Source of the DNA: Poriferisodalis sp965116245
Lineage (GTDB): Bacteria; Actinomycetota; Acidimicrobiia; Acidimicrobiales; Poriferisodalaceae
Assembly (NCBI GenBank): GCA_965116245.1
Contig: OZ220497.1
Coordinates: 372,001-436,000, forward strand
DNA: 64,000 nucleotides
Direction: 5' to 3'
A program made the translations under genes and the position numbers. The notes under the pieces were generated by a model. That model was not told the origin of the DNA, ran no database searches, and was given only the letters and a program-made list of their open reading frames with translations. Below are positions 9,206-17,526 of this stretch, piece by piece. How positions within the stretch are numbered: position 1 is the stretch's first letter; every line of letters starts with the position of its first letter.

Positions 9206-9472
9206 GGCTCTTCCGGTCTGAGTGGTGCCGCGTGGTCTGATCGGGTTTGGGTAGGACGCGGGAGAGGGGCTCGCAGAATCGGTGCCGTCGCAGAGTCCAA
9301 GACGACACTTTCGGGCATCGCGGCCGCAAGAACGACCCGCTGTGTAGAGCCCGCCGACTATTGACAACCGCCGATGAGCGTCTCGATGACAAAACCCGCT
9401 CCAAGCTGTTAGGGCTTCTCGCTAATGCTAGGGCTTCTCGCTTCGGGTGATCCCCGCGGGAGGTCAAAACAG
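9204..9472 (+). mobile_element. IS remnant 1 (ISL3-like), internally deleted
   Basis: The first 90 bp (9204-9293) match 10915-11004 with four mismatches and represent the IS left end. The following part encodes a transposase piece around GHRGRKNDPLCRARRLLT, collinear with 11281-11440 of the second copy. Homology stops at GAGGTCAAAAC near 9472. A 19-bp tandem duplication (TAGGGCTTCTCGCT...) lies at about 9409-9446. No right terminus remains. Confidence 0.75.
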
Positions 9473-9551
9473 CGAATAGCCCATGCGATACGAAAACAGT
9501 CTGAACCTATCACAAAACGTCGTCGAGTAGCGCATGAGCTAAGATGTTGGT

Positions 9552-10916
9552 GTGGGTTGCTATGTTGAAGCGCGGGACTGGCTCGTTGGTCCAACCGGCG
9601 GTTACGGGATCAGATCGTACCGTGCGTACCTCCCGCACAAGGTTGCCGATTGGGACCCTGTGCTCGGACACGATGCCGTTAACGCTGTCGCGATGGCAGC
9701 CGACGCTATCCGCGCCATAGCAGACATACCCAAGACCGACGTCGGTGCAGCGATCGCCGACTGGATGATGGCACGCGACGAGAGTATTCGGTCAAGTCTT
9801 ATTGAAGGTGTGCAGTCCACAGGCGATGCTCTCGCCTGGGCGCGCTATCGCGAACAGTCGGGACTACCAGTGTTAGACCAAAACGATGCCCTCACCCTCG
9901 GCGCTTCGAGACAGATAACGGCAGCAGTCGAACTGGGCGAACAGATAAGAGATGGACACATCTGCACCACAGACGACATTCTCTATATCCATGAAACGCT
10001 GTTTGAGAATACGCAGCAGAGCGAGATAGGTGGTTTGCTGCGATCCGAGCCGATATGGATCGGCAGAGCAGGCTGCCGAATAGACGAGGCATCATTCGTA
10101 GCCCCAACACCACTAGCTGTTCCAGATCTGTTAGGCGATCTGGTTGACTACCTAAACACGACGAGACACTTAGCGACAATGCAAGCCGCCGTCGCTCACG
10201 CCCAGTTCGAGACGATCCATCCGTTCGAGGACGGCAACGGACGGACAGGTCGTGCTCTGATCCACACAGTGCTCAACGCCCGCGGTGTGGCAAGCGGCGC
10301 TGTCCCCATCAGCGCAGCACTCAACAACGACCGCCAGCGCTACTACCGGTCGCTCAATGCGACCCATGTGATATGCGATGCCGACGATATCGCATCGCGC
10401 AGCAAAAGTTTTGAGCAGTGGCTCCAATGCTTCAGGGATGCATGCCTCGACGCTCATGCGCAGGCCGCACTGACGGCTTCCGCGGTCGAATACTTGGCAT
10501 CTGAATGGCACCGCAAAGCAAGATTCCGATCCGGCAGCACCGCGGCAGCGCTGTTGAACGCTCTGCCGTCGATGCCGATCATGGATACTGCGATGGTCGC
10601 CGCCAAACTTGGTGTTTCCGCTCAAGTCGCTCGCCTAGCGCTCAAATCGCTCTCCGATGCCGACATCATCAGACCGACCGGCGGCCGTCGCAACATCCGC
10701 TACGAAGTACCAGAGATGATCCAGATACTCCGAGAGATGAATCCCGACGGGGCAATACGGAGCATCGCTCGCAACGATCTTCCGTTCTCTCCACCAGCCA
10801 TCCCGCCTACACCTAAACAGCAGGCAACCTTCGCAGCGTGCGGATATCGAGGTCCACGGTCTCGCCGTCCCTGCATCCTGCAGCGAGGACACACAGGACA
10901 ACACCGCTACAAGTGA
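9552..10916 (+). CDS. Fic family protein (predicted AMP-transferase), class II
   Basis: 454 aa. The catalytic Fic loop HPFEDGNGRTGR lies at 223-234, complete with the His, acidic residue and GNGR needed to transfer AMP from ATP to a target hydroxyl. A separate inhibitory-helix motif SSLIEG (S-x-x-x-E-G) is at 81-86 on the same chain, so it is self-inhibited. An N-terminal Fic_N-like region precedes, and a winged-helix-like segment follows (about 330-390). The last ~25 residues form a small Cys/His tail (CGYRG..RPC...GHTGQHRY). GTG start at 9552. The stop codon is completed by the first two bases of the downstream IS end. Target unknown. Confidence 0.9.
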   Translation: MGCYVEARDWLVGPTGGYGIRSYRAYLPHKVADWDPVLGHDAVNAVAMAADAIRAIADIPKTDVGAAIADWMMARDESIRSSLIEGVQSTGDALAWARYREQSGLPVLDQNDALTLGASRQITAAVELGEQIRDGHICTTDDILYIHETLFENTQQSEIGGLLRSEPIWIGRAGCRIDEASFVAPTPLAVPDLLGDLVDYLNTTRHLATMQAAVAHAQFETIHPFEDGNGRTGRALIHTVLNARGVASGAVPISAALNNDRQRYYRSLNATHVICDADDIASRSKSFEQWLQCFRDACLDAHAQAALTASAVEYLASEWHRKARFRSGSTAAALLNALPSMPIMDTAMVAAKLGVSAQVARLALKSLSDADIIRPTGGRRNIRYEVPEMIQILREMNPDGAIRSIARNDLPFSPPAIPPTPKQQATFAACGYRGPRSRRPCILQRGHTGQHRYK

Positions 10917-11792
10917 GGCTCTTCCGGTCTGAGCGGTGTCGCGTGGTCTGATCGGGTTTGGGTGGGACGCGGGAGAGGGGCTCGCAGAATCGGTGCTGTC
11001 GCAGTGCCAAATCTGGAGCCCAGCAGTGGTCAACTCAGATCGTTGATGTCGCTGCTGGTCAGGTCCTTGAAGTGGTTGAGGGCCGCAATTCAACCGGGCT
11101 GGCTGAGTGGCTCACGCAGCGGCCCCCTGAGTAGCTGGCAACGATTCAATGGGCGACGCTCGACCTGTCAGGCCCCTACCGCAACGTGTTCGACACGTTG
11201 CTAGCTCACGCCACCCAAGTCGCGGATCCGTTCGGTGTTCACAGGCTCGCTAACACTCCTCTGCATGAGTGCTGTCGCAGATTCCAAAACGACACCATCG
11301 GGCATCGCGGACGTAAGAACGACCCGCTCTATCGAACCCGCCGACTATTGACAAAGGCCGAAGAGCATCTCGACGACAAGGGCCGCTCCAAACCGTTAGG
11401 CCTGCTCGCGGCAGGTGATCCCCACGGTGAGGTCAAAACGATGTGGCACGCCAAAAAGGTCGTGCGCTCAATCTATGAGCACACCGACCCAGATTTGGCG
11501 CTCAAGTTCGTGACCCGCCTCGGCAAAGACCTCCAAGACCTAGACCACCCACCCGAAGCTCACCTCCTTGGGCGGACTCTGCTGCGCTGGCGCCACCAAA
11601 TCGGCGCATGGCACGAAAGCGGCGTCTCCAACGGACCCACCGAAGCGATCAACAACCTCCCCAAACGAGTCGCTCGAGTCGCGTTCGGAATCCTCAAACA
11701 CCACATCTAGCGAACCCGAGCACTCCTCCACGCAGGCAAACCCAACTGGAAACTACTCCCCACCATCCAACCCCGCCAAAACCCGAAGAGCC
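10915..11792 (+). mobile_element. IS remnant 2 (ISL3-like) with both termini
   Basis: It has a left end at 10915-11004 and an inverted right end (CCCGAAGAGCC) closing at 11792. The length is under 900 bp, where intact relatives are about 1.3-1.5 kb, because the 5' half of the transposase gene is missing between the left end and about 11033. Confidence 0.75.
11033..11785 (+). pseudogene. Broken ISL3-family transposase (C-terminal half)
   Basis: One frame reads continuously through TQIVDVAAGQVLEVVEGRNS, WATLDLSGPYRNVFDTLLAH, the GHRGRKNDPLYRTRRLLTKA block and the conserved SNGPTEAINNL motif with the last catalytic Glu, then RTRALLHAGKPNW. This is the DDE domain of ISL3-type transposases (IS204/IS1001/IS1096/IS1165 Pfam family). 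It is interrupted by in-frame TAG codons at 11132 and 11708 and lacks the N-terminal zinc-finger half. Not functional. Confidence 0.85.
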
Positions 11793-11800
11793 GCATTATA
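11793..11800. repeat. Right copy of probable target-site duplication
   Basis: GCATTATA immediately follows the right IS terminus and pairs with GCATTAGA at 9198-9205 with one mismatch. Confidence 0.55.
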
Positions 11801-11818
11801 GATCAGTACAGTTTTCGT

Positions 11819-12346
11819 TCAAGCCCAAGGGCCTGGACCTAAGCTAGCTAAATAATCGCGGGCTTGTGACAGTGAGCCGCCGTATGACGCCATCCAATCA
11901 TGCACATCGCCGATTGTGACGCCTAACCAGGCTGTGTCCACACCACTGGCGCCAGTGTGTTGTCCCGTGACTCCTTTTGGGTATTGAAGCAGGTGCGATT
12001 TAGGGATAATCCAGGCATGAGCATCAAATGGGGAGAGTCCCAACGCAAAAAGAAATTCATAGTGTTGATCGCGAATCTGTTGAAACCTGTACAACCCTGA
12101 CTCCCATGAGGTTGAAAGTTTTATCTCGATCCTGTGACCTTCGATTATTCTGTCCGCTTGGGACTCAGGTGACTTGGCAACATCAAACTCTTTAGCCGCA
12201 CACCAAGCCGCAACGAGTTTCTCACCGATAGCTCCGCGCTTGCGTGACGAAGCACAGTACTTTATCCAAGCAAAAGGACTTCCCTCCCAAGGATCCGGTT
12301 CGGTGGACTCATAGTCAGCGTGAATAATCTGCGCATAGGTTGCCAA
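11819..12346 (-). CDS. Predicted PD-(D/E)XK restriction endonuclease
   Basis: 175 aa. It shows a nuclease-type core: Glu42 in GEKLVAAW, Asp65 in SQADRII and E-I-K at 74-76 in HRIEIKLST, i.e. the E...D...ExK pattern of the PD-(D/E)XK fold. The segment that follows (FQQIRDQHYEFLFALGLSPF) matches what I recall of endonucleases paired with site-specific methylases. It lies directly downstream of the DNA methyltransferase on the same strand, 37 bp apart, as a two-gene restriction-modification unit. TTG at 12346 is the only plausible start after the upstream in-frame stop at 12380. The 3' end is only 18 bp from the inserted duplication next to the IS unit. Recognition sequence unknown. Confidence 0.65.
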   Translation of the reverse strand: MATYAQIIHADYESTEPDPWEGSPFAWIKYCASSRKRGAIGEKLVAAWCAAKEFDVAKSPESQADRIIEGHRIEIKLSTSWESGLYRFQQIRDQHYEFLFALGLSPFDAHAWIIPKSHLLQYPKGVTGQHTGASGVDTAWLGVTIGDVHDWMASYGGSLSQARDYLASLGPGPWA

Positions 12347-12383
12347 TTCTCGTACTTCTGGGTCGCGTATTCTCGGTTGTCAG

Positions 12384-13364
12384 TTATTCATAAGCAAGAC
12401 TGAGTTGTTCGGATTGATTCACCGAGATATTGAGATCTTCCAGAGCCTGATCCGTATAGCGTACATTCTCCGCTCCAAGGCGACGGGCCATGACCTCAAT
12501 AGCCTCTTCGTTGTTGTCCACCATCACAAAGCGTCGATTCATCTGCTGAGCAACGGCGCCAGTCGTACCAGAACCGGCGAAGAAGTCCAAGACCCAGTGA
12601 CCTTCCCGTGAGGAGGCGCTAAGAATCCGGCGCAAGATAGCCTCTGGCTTCTGGGTAGCGTAGCCAGTCTTCTCCCTACCGTTAGTTGCGACTATGGTGT
12701 GCCACCACACGTCGGTGGGTAACTTGCCCCGCGCTGCCTTCTCCTTAGACACAAGCCCCGGAGCCATGTAGGGGATTCGCTCGATAGCGTCCTGATCAAA
12801 GAAGTAACACTTGGCATCCTTTGCGTACATAAGGATCGTGTCATGCTTAGCTGGCCAACGTCGTCGTGACCGCCCACCATAGTCATAGGCCCAGATGATC
12901 TCATTGATGAAGCACTCCCTGCCGAATATCTGATCTAACATAACCTTACAGTAGTGTGCTTCTCGATAATCGATATGAAAATACAGCGTACCATCGGCGG
13001 TGAGTAGCCGATGAGCTTGCTCTAGTCGTGGCCCAATAAACTCCAGATAATCACCAAACGAATCAGCGTACGAAGTTGAACCAAGGTGCACACTACGGTA
13101 CCGATGACCAGCGTATCCAACCCTGTCACCACTCTCGCTGCGAAAAGTCGCCAACTGGCTCCGGCGTTGCACTTTGCCACTGTTGAACGGCGGATCAATA
13201 TAGATCAATTGAAACGACTCGCTCTTTAGCTGAGGCAACACATCAGCGTTATCGGCACATAACACCCAGTCGCTGGTGCCCGTCAAGTCAAAGGTGGCGA
13301 ACGAATTAGCCTCGCTGTCGCAAATCGCTCTCTCGGCGACACCAATTGCGGCCTCGTTTTGCAT
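12384..13364 (-). CDS. Site-specific DNA methyltransferase (beta class, N6-A or N4-C)
   Basis: 326 aa. Catalytic motif IV DPPF is at 57-60 and the SAM-binding motif I DFFAGSGTT at 260-268; motif IV before motif I defines the beta class of amino-methyltransferases. The N-P-P-F-like form with Asp points to N6-adenine more than N4-cytosine. ATG start at 13364. With the nuclease gene downstream it forms a probable Type II restriction-modification system, protecting host DNA by modifying the same site. The pair sits beside the IS/fic unit, consistent with an acquired island. Confidence 0.85.
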   Translation of the reverse strand: MQNEAAIGVAERAICDSEANSFATFDLTGTSDWVLCADNADVLPQLKSESFQLIYIDPPFNSGKVQRRSQLATFRSESGDRVGYAGHRYRSVHLGSTSYADSFGDYLEFIGPRLEQAHRLLTADGTLYFHIDYREAHYCKVMLDQIFGRECFINEIIWAYDYGGRSRRRWPAKHDTILMYAKDAKCYFFDQDAIERIPYMAPGLVSKEKAARGKLPTDVWWHTIVATNGREKTGYATQKPEAILRRILSASSREGHWVLDFFAGSGTTGAVAQQMNRRFVMVDNNEEAIEVMARRLGAENVRYTDQALEDLNISVNQSEQLSLAYE

Positions 13365-13438
13365 GTTCGCACGTTAGCGTCAGCGGCACGCTTGACCTTG
13401 GGGCTGGCCCCCGTAAGTCTGAGTTGAGCCCCCGTCGC

Positions 13439-13903
13439 TTAGAATGTTGTGAAACACCATTCGTAGGTGAAATCGGCCGCTTCAACATCAATAGTGGGGG
13501 TGGCCGCCAGGCGAGCGCACGAGGTTCCGCTGCGCAGTTTTTCGATGATCTTGCCGTCGCCGGGTGCGAAGAGGTACTCCCCTAGCTGGATCGTGCCTGC
13601 GTTGAGTTGCTCTGCGGGTATCGGGATTTCGTTGATGACCAGGCTTAGCTTCCAACCCGCTTCAAGCCGGGCACCGATAGGGCTCTGGTGCGGCACGTTC
13701 GCTCCAGGCACTGGGGTAACGGCCTGAATGCCGCTGGGGTAGGCCCCTGGAGCATCGCTGCCTCGGGTGAGCCAGACGGCCAGCACGATGCCCACAGCGG
13801 CAACCAGAACGAACATGGTGATGGCTGTGGAGACGCCCCTACGCAGCGCCCACGGCTGCTGTTTGCGTTGGCTGGCATCGTGCTCTGGCCCTTGGCGGTT
13901 CAT
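13439..13903 (-). CDS. Small membrane-anchored protein of unknown function
   Basis: 154 aa from the ATG at 13903, which overlaps the mnmA stop codon (ATGA), so it is translationally coupled to mnmA. A basic, glutamine-rich N-terminus is followed by one transmembrane helix (about 25-47, TAITMFVLVAAVGIVLAVWL) and an extracytoplasmic domain of about 105 residues with two cysteines. No family recognised. Its position at the end of the desulfurase-mnmA operon does not by itself show a function. Confidence 0.65.
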   Translation of the reverse strand: MNRQGPEHDASQRKQQPWALRRGVSTAITMFVLVAAVGIVLAVWLTRGSDAPGAYPSGIQAVTPVPGANVPHQSPIGARLEAGWKLSLVINEIPIPAEQLNAGTIQLGEYLFAPGDGKIIEKLRSGTSCARLAATPTIDVEAADFTYEWCFTTF

Positions 13904-15015
13904 GTGCCAGACGTGCCCAATGTGGCGCTTGTGGCGAGATGACCAGCGGCAGTCGCTCCGCCCAACACCTCGTCGCTCTCGAAAAATACCACTGCCTGGC
14001 CCGCCGCAACACGCCTTTGCGGTTCGTTCCAGTGCAACTGACCGGCGGCATCCAAAAGTGCAGGCAAAGCCGGGCCGTGCGCGCTGGTTTGGGCCAGGAT
14101 CTCGCCCTCGTGAGGTCCAGCCGCCCACCGGTGATCCACGAGGCGAAGGCCGCTAGCTGCCAGCTCTGCGCCGTCTCCAACAGTGACGCGGCGGGCGTCA
14201 ATGTCTACGTCAATTGCATAGCGCCGCTTGGGTGCGCCACCAAGGTTCAAGCCCTTGCGCTGGCCTACGGTCACCAACTCAACTGCTGCAGTGTTTCCAA
14301 GGTGGCGACCAGCGGTATCAACCAGCTCCGCATCATGAAGCTCAATGCGCTCAGCCAGGAAGCGCTCCCGACCGCTTGCTTCGGTGATGAAACACACATC
14401 TTGGCTCTCGGGCTTGTGGGCCGTGCGTAGTCCAAGCTCCGCGGCGAGCTTGCGCAAGTCATCCTTGTGGTAATCACCCACCGGAAATCGCACGTTCGCT
14501 AGATCGGCTTGCGAGAGCATGTACAAGACGTAGGACTGATCTTTCGCGCCGTCTGCGCCACGCCGTAAGCGCCTGTAGCCGTTGCGTGTGCTGATGCGCA
14601 CGTGATGGCCGGTGACAAGTCGCTCGAAACCCAAGCGGCGAGCCCGGTCCAACAACACATCAAATTTGAGATGCCGGTTGCACGCGATACACGGGTTGGG
14701 CGTGAGGCCTCGCCGGTGAGCATCCACGTAAGGCTCAACCACATCACGTTCAAACTCGGCTGCGTAGTTGAACACAAAGTGGTCGATGCCGAGCTGCTGA
14801 CACACCCTGCGCGCGTCGTCCACATCAGATACGGCGCAACAACCTTGATCCTGGGGGCCTCCCCAAAGCTTCAAGGTGACACCGACCGTCTCGTGGCCTT
14901 CGCGCACGCACAGCGCCGCAGCCACGGAACTGTCCACGCCGCCCGACATCGCGACGAGTACGGGGCTATCTGCCGAATCCGAACGCGGCCCGATCCCGAC
15001 AACTCCAGATTTCAT
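13900..15015 (-). CDS. mnmA: tRNA-specific 2-thiouridylase
   Basis: Thiolates U34 of Lys, Glu and Gln tRNAs with sulfur delivered from a cysteine desulfurase. The PP-loop MSGGVDSSV that binds ATP is present, as are the two catalytic cysteines, one in NPCIACNRHLKF and one in SQDVCFI; the C-terminal beta domain is complete. I start it at the ATG at 15015, which overlaps the desulfurase stop (ATGA); longer upstream extensions would lie inside the desulfurase gene. About 371 aa, normal length. The desulfurase just upstream is the probable sulfur donor. Confidence 0.95.
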   Translation of the reverse strand: MKSGVVGIGPRSDSADSPVLVAMSGGVDSSVAAALCVREGHETVGVTLKLWGGPQDQGCCAVSDVDDARRVCQQLGIDHFVFNYAAEFERDVVEPYVDAHRRGLTPNPCIACNRHLKFDVLLDRARRLGFERLVTGHHVRISTRNGYRRLRRGADGAKDQSYVLYMLSQADLANVRFPVGDYHKDDLRKLAAELGLRTAHKPESQDVCFITEASGRERFLAERIELHDAELVDTAGRHLGNTAAVELVTVGQRKGLNLGGAPKRRYAIDVDIDARRVTVGDGAELAASGLRLVDHRWAAGPHEGEILAQTSAHGPALPALLDAAGQLHWNEPQRRVAAGQAVVFFESDEVLGGATAAGHLATSATLGTSGT

Positions 15016-16178
15016 GGGCTTCGTCGTAACTGGTTCACGCAGTCGGGAATCGACTGCAGAGCCTTGTCGATTTCCCACTGCTGAGTACACCAGCCCAACG
15101 ACAGCCGCAACGAGCCAGCCGCAGCCCGCCGGTCGACACCCATTGCCGCTAGTACGTGGCTGGGTTCCATCGCACCCGAAGCGCACGAGGCCGCTGCGGA
15201 AGCCATCACATCTACACGGTCGAGCAACACCAACAACGCCTCGGTTTCGATGCCGCCAATGAGCAACTGGCAGATGCCAGCAGCGCGCCGCGACCGCGCA
15301 ACGGTCTCCGTGCAGCGGTCGATAGCAGCCACCAATCCGTCCGCCAACTGGCCAGCCATCAAAGCAATTCGGCGAATGTCTGCGTCACGTGTCTCAGCCA
15401 GTTCAGCGAGAGCCGCGCCTAATGCTGCGATCCCGGCGGTGTTGTGTGTGCCGCTGCGGCGATCCGCTTCTTGCCCGCCACCAAGTAGCTGTGCCGACAG
15501 CGGCACCTTGCCTCGGACGGCCAACAGTCCGACACCCTTCGGACCACCAAACTTATGTGCGCTCAGCGACAGCAGATCGGCCGGTCTTGCAGCCTCGCCA
15601 ACATCAACCCAGTTGATCGCCTGCACGGCATCGGTGTGCAGCAGAGCGTCGGGAGCGTGCCGAGCGATGACTTGCGCGACAGCATCCAGATCGGCGATAA
15701 GTCCAGATTCGTTGTTGACCAACATCACCGACACCAAACCCACCGGCGGGCCTGCATCAGGCGCCAACTGTGCGGCGAGATGTTCAAGATCAACCGCTCC
15801 ATCGGCGTCCACGCGCACAATACGACCGCCCACGGCTGCAACCGGATGCAACACAGCGTGATGCTCAGTGGCGGGACACAGTGCTGTTGTTCCCGTCGCA
15901 GATGTCACGCCGCGCACCGCAAGATTGTCGGCTTCTGTTCCACCGCTGGTGAATACGATGTCGTGCGGGCTGAAGCCCAGTACTTCTGAGGCAATCTCAC
16001 GAGCGTCGTCAATAGCTGCGCGAGCACAGCGGGCCATGCGATGCGCACCGGACGGATTGGCGAACTGCTGCTCCAAGAACGGCATCATGGCGTCGACGGC
16101 GCGTGGTCGCATTGGTGTTGACGCTGCGCAGTCCAGATAGGCGGGACGCGTCGTCTGCGGCGTTGGTCCGACAATCAC
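15012..16178 (-). CDS. Cysteine desulfurase (NifS/IscS type)
   Basis: 388 aa PLP enzyme converting cysteine to alanine and a protein persulfide. The PLP lysine lies in SAHKFGGPKG and the catalytic cysteine in the loop AASCASGAMEPSHVL; FTSGGTEADN and the HTDAVQ motif are also typical. GTG start at 16178. It is co-transcribed with mnmA (4-bp overlap), which suggests a dedicated role in tRNA thiolation, though it may also feed Fe-S assembly. Confidence 0.93.
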   Translation of the reverse strand: MIVGPTPQTTRPAYLDCAASTPMRPRAVDAMMPFLEQQFANPSGAHRMARCARAAIDDAREIASEVLGFSPHDIVFTSGGTEADNLAVRGVTSATGTTALCPATEHHAVLHPVAAVGGRIVRVDADGAVDLEHLAAQLAPDAGPPVGLVSVMLVNNESGLIADLDAVAQVIARHAPDALLHTDAVQAINWVDVGEAARPADLLSLSAHKFGGPKGVGLLAVRGKVPLSAQLLGGGQEADRRSGTHNTAGIAALGAALAELAETRDADIRRIALMAGQLADGLVAAIDRCTETVARSRRAAGICQLLIGGIETEALLVLLDRVDVMASAAASCASGAMEPSHVLAAMGVDRRAAAGSLRLSLGWCTQQWEIDKALQSIPDCVNQLRRSP

Positions 16179-16265
16179 AGCTTGAGGTTACGTGTAGCGT
16201 CGGGGCGGGCTATTGCGAGCCGTGCCGACAACAACTCCGACAACAACTCTTGGACGACTAGCGAC

Positions 16266-17390
16266 ATGGGCATTGAGGTCTCCATCAACATCCCGGCTCC
16301 ACCCCAAGAGGTGTGGGACTACGCCGCTGACCTGGCCCGCAACGTGGAATGGATGTCTGACGCCCACACCATCACCTTTGTTTCGGCGACTACCGAGGGC
16401 GTCGGCACCAAGTTCGACTGTCTAACCAAAGTCGGCCCGCTGCAGACGACAGACCGTATGGAGGTGACTGAGTGGAGCCCCCCGCACGCTCTCGGTATCG
16501 AGCATCGAGGCGCTGTGCGTGGCACGGGACGCTTCACGCTCACGCCTAGCGACGAGGGCACTCTGTTCACTTGGACTGAAGAACTCACCTTGCCGTGGTA
16601 CTTCGGCTCTCGGGTGGGCCTGCGACCTGCCTCAGCGGTGCTTGAACGCGTCTGGCGCAAGAACCTGCGCTCGCTACGAGCTCGGATTCTGGAGCGACAG
16701 CAGGGACCCTCAGGTCACGAACCCGGAATGCTCCTCGGGATGGGACGCGACTCGGAGGTGCGCGCATGGGGCCCGCACGTTGTTCGCATGAGTCTGCGAG
16801 GCCGCGACTTGAATCACGAAGCCACCGCGATGCGTCATGTTCGGACACATGGATTTCCGGCACCAGAGGTCTTTGAGCAGCCCGATGACCACTCCGTCGT
16901 TATGGAGCGGCTCTCCGGTCCCACCATGCTTGAAGACCTGGCGGCCAAGCCGTGGCTATCGGTACGTCATGCCAAGAATCTGGTGCGGCTGCACCGCATA
17001 CTGGGTGAGGTGCCCGCCCCAGCCGATTGGGCCAAGGTGTCCGCGGGCAACTCAGTTGTTCATCTGGATATGCAGCCCGACAACGTGAAGCTAACTACCA
17101 ACGGCCCCGTGGTGATCGACTGGTCGAATGCGGCCGCCGGTGACCCTGCCTTCGATGCCGCGTCTACCTATGTGCGGTTGCGCACGGCCGCTCCGGACAA
17201 TCACGCCGCTGCGCGTGCCGTCATCAACCTGTTCCGCAATCGCTTCGCAAGCATGTTTCTTAGAGAGTTCGGCGAGCGCCAGATTAGAGAACACCTGAGG
17301 GCTGCGGCCGACCTACGGCTACTGGATCGCAATCTGAGACCCAGCGAACGCGAGGCAGTGTTCGCGTTGGCTCGGGGCGAACTGGACTGA
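16266..17390 (+). CDS. SRPBCC-domain / aminoglycoside-phosphotransferase-type kinase fusion
   Basis: Two domains in 374 aa. Residues 1-145 form an SRPBCC (polyketide cyclase/START-like) ligand-binding fold beginning MGIEVSINIPAPPQEVWDYA and ending near EELTLPWYFGSRVG. Residues 155-374 are a small-molecule kinase of the APH/choline kinase type, with catalytic loop HLDMQPDN (about 266-273) and Mg-binding IDW (284-286), so the kinase looks active. The start is set at the ATG at 16266, where the SRPBCC strand begins; the longer upstream frame is low-complexity Asn/Ser. Divergent from the desulfurase operon. A kinase whose substrate is bound by the SRPBCC domain is an inference. Confidence 0.8.
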   Translation: MGIEVSINIPAPPQEVWDYAADLARNVEWMSDAHTITFVSATTEGVGTKFDCLTKVGPLQTTDRMEVTEWSPPHALGIEHRGAVRGTGRFTLTPSDEGTLFTWTEELTLPWYFGSRVGLRPASAVLERVWRKNLRSLRARILERQQGPSGHEPGMLLGMGRDSEVRAWGPHVVRMSLRGRDLNHEATAMRHVRTHGFPAPEVFEQPDDHSVVMERLSGPTMLEDLAAKPWLSVRHAKNLVRLHRILGEVPAPADWAKVSAGNSVVHLDMQPDNVKLTTNGPVVIDWSNAAAGDPAFDAASTYVRLRTAAPDNHAAARAVINLFRNRFASMFLREFGERQIREHLRAAADLRLLDRNLRPSEREAVFALARGELD

Positions 17391-17454
17391 GATACAGCAC
17401 ATCTGGGATACAGCACATCTGGGATACAGCACATCTGGGATACAGCACATCTGG
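17391..17454. repeat. Four perfect 16-bp tandem repeats at convergent gene ends
   Basis: GATACAGCACATCTGG is repeated four times without change, beginning at the base after the kinase stop codon. It lies between convergent genes (kinase fusion and meaB). No spacers and no long hairpin. Confidence 0.95.
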
Positions 17455-17526
17455 TCGGCCCACTCAACTGGGGCGCTCTGTGCGCGCTTGAACGGGGGCG
17501 CTTGACCGGGCGTCCTACTCGGGGAA

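Larger units (their letters stand above)
9206..11792. mobile_element. Fossil ISL3-type composite element carrying fic
   Basis: Left terminus GGCTCTTCCGG at 9206 and inverted right terminus CCCGAAGAGCC ending at 11792 bound a 2.6-kb unit. Inside are a deleted IS copy (9204-9472), the fic gene and a second, longer IS copy in the same orientation (10915-11792). Near-identical 8-bp sequences at both outer ends suggest the unit was inserted once as a whole. Transposase reading frames are broken, so it should be immobile by itself. Termini and transposase homology are seen directly; the composite history is inference. Confidence 0.65.

Noticed and set aside
13904..14128. Longer form of the small membrane protein after mnmA
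   Set aside because: The extra codons lie inside mnmA in another frame. The ATG overlapping the mnmA stop gives a sensible membrane-anchored protein.
17391..17454. Possible CRISPR array (also 25157-25241, 47404-47490, 53587-53690)
   Set aside because: Units abut directly with no unique spacers, and no cas genes are present. They are plain tandem repeats.
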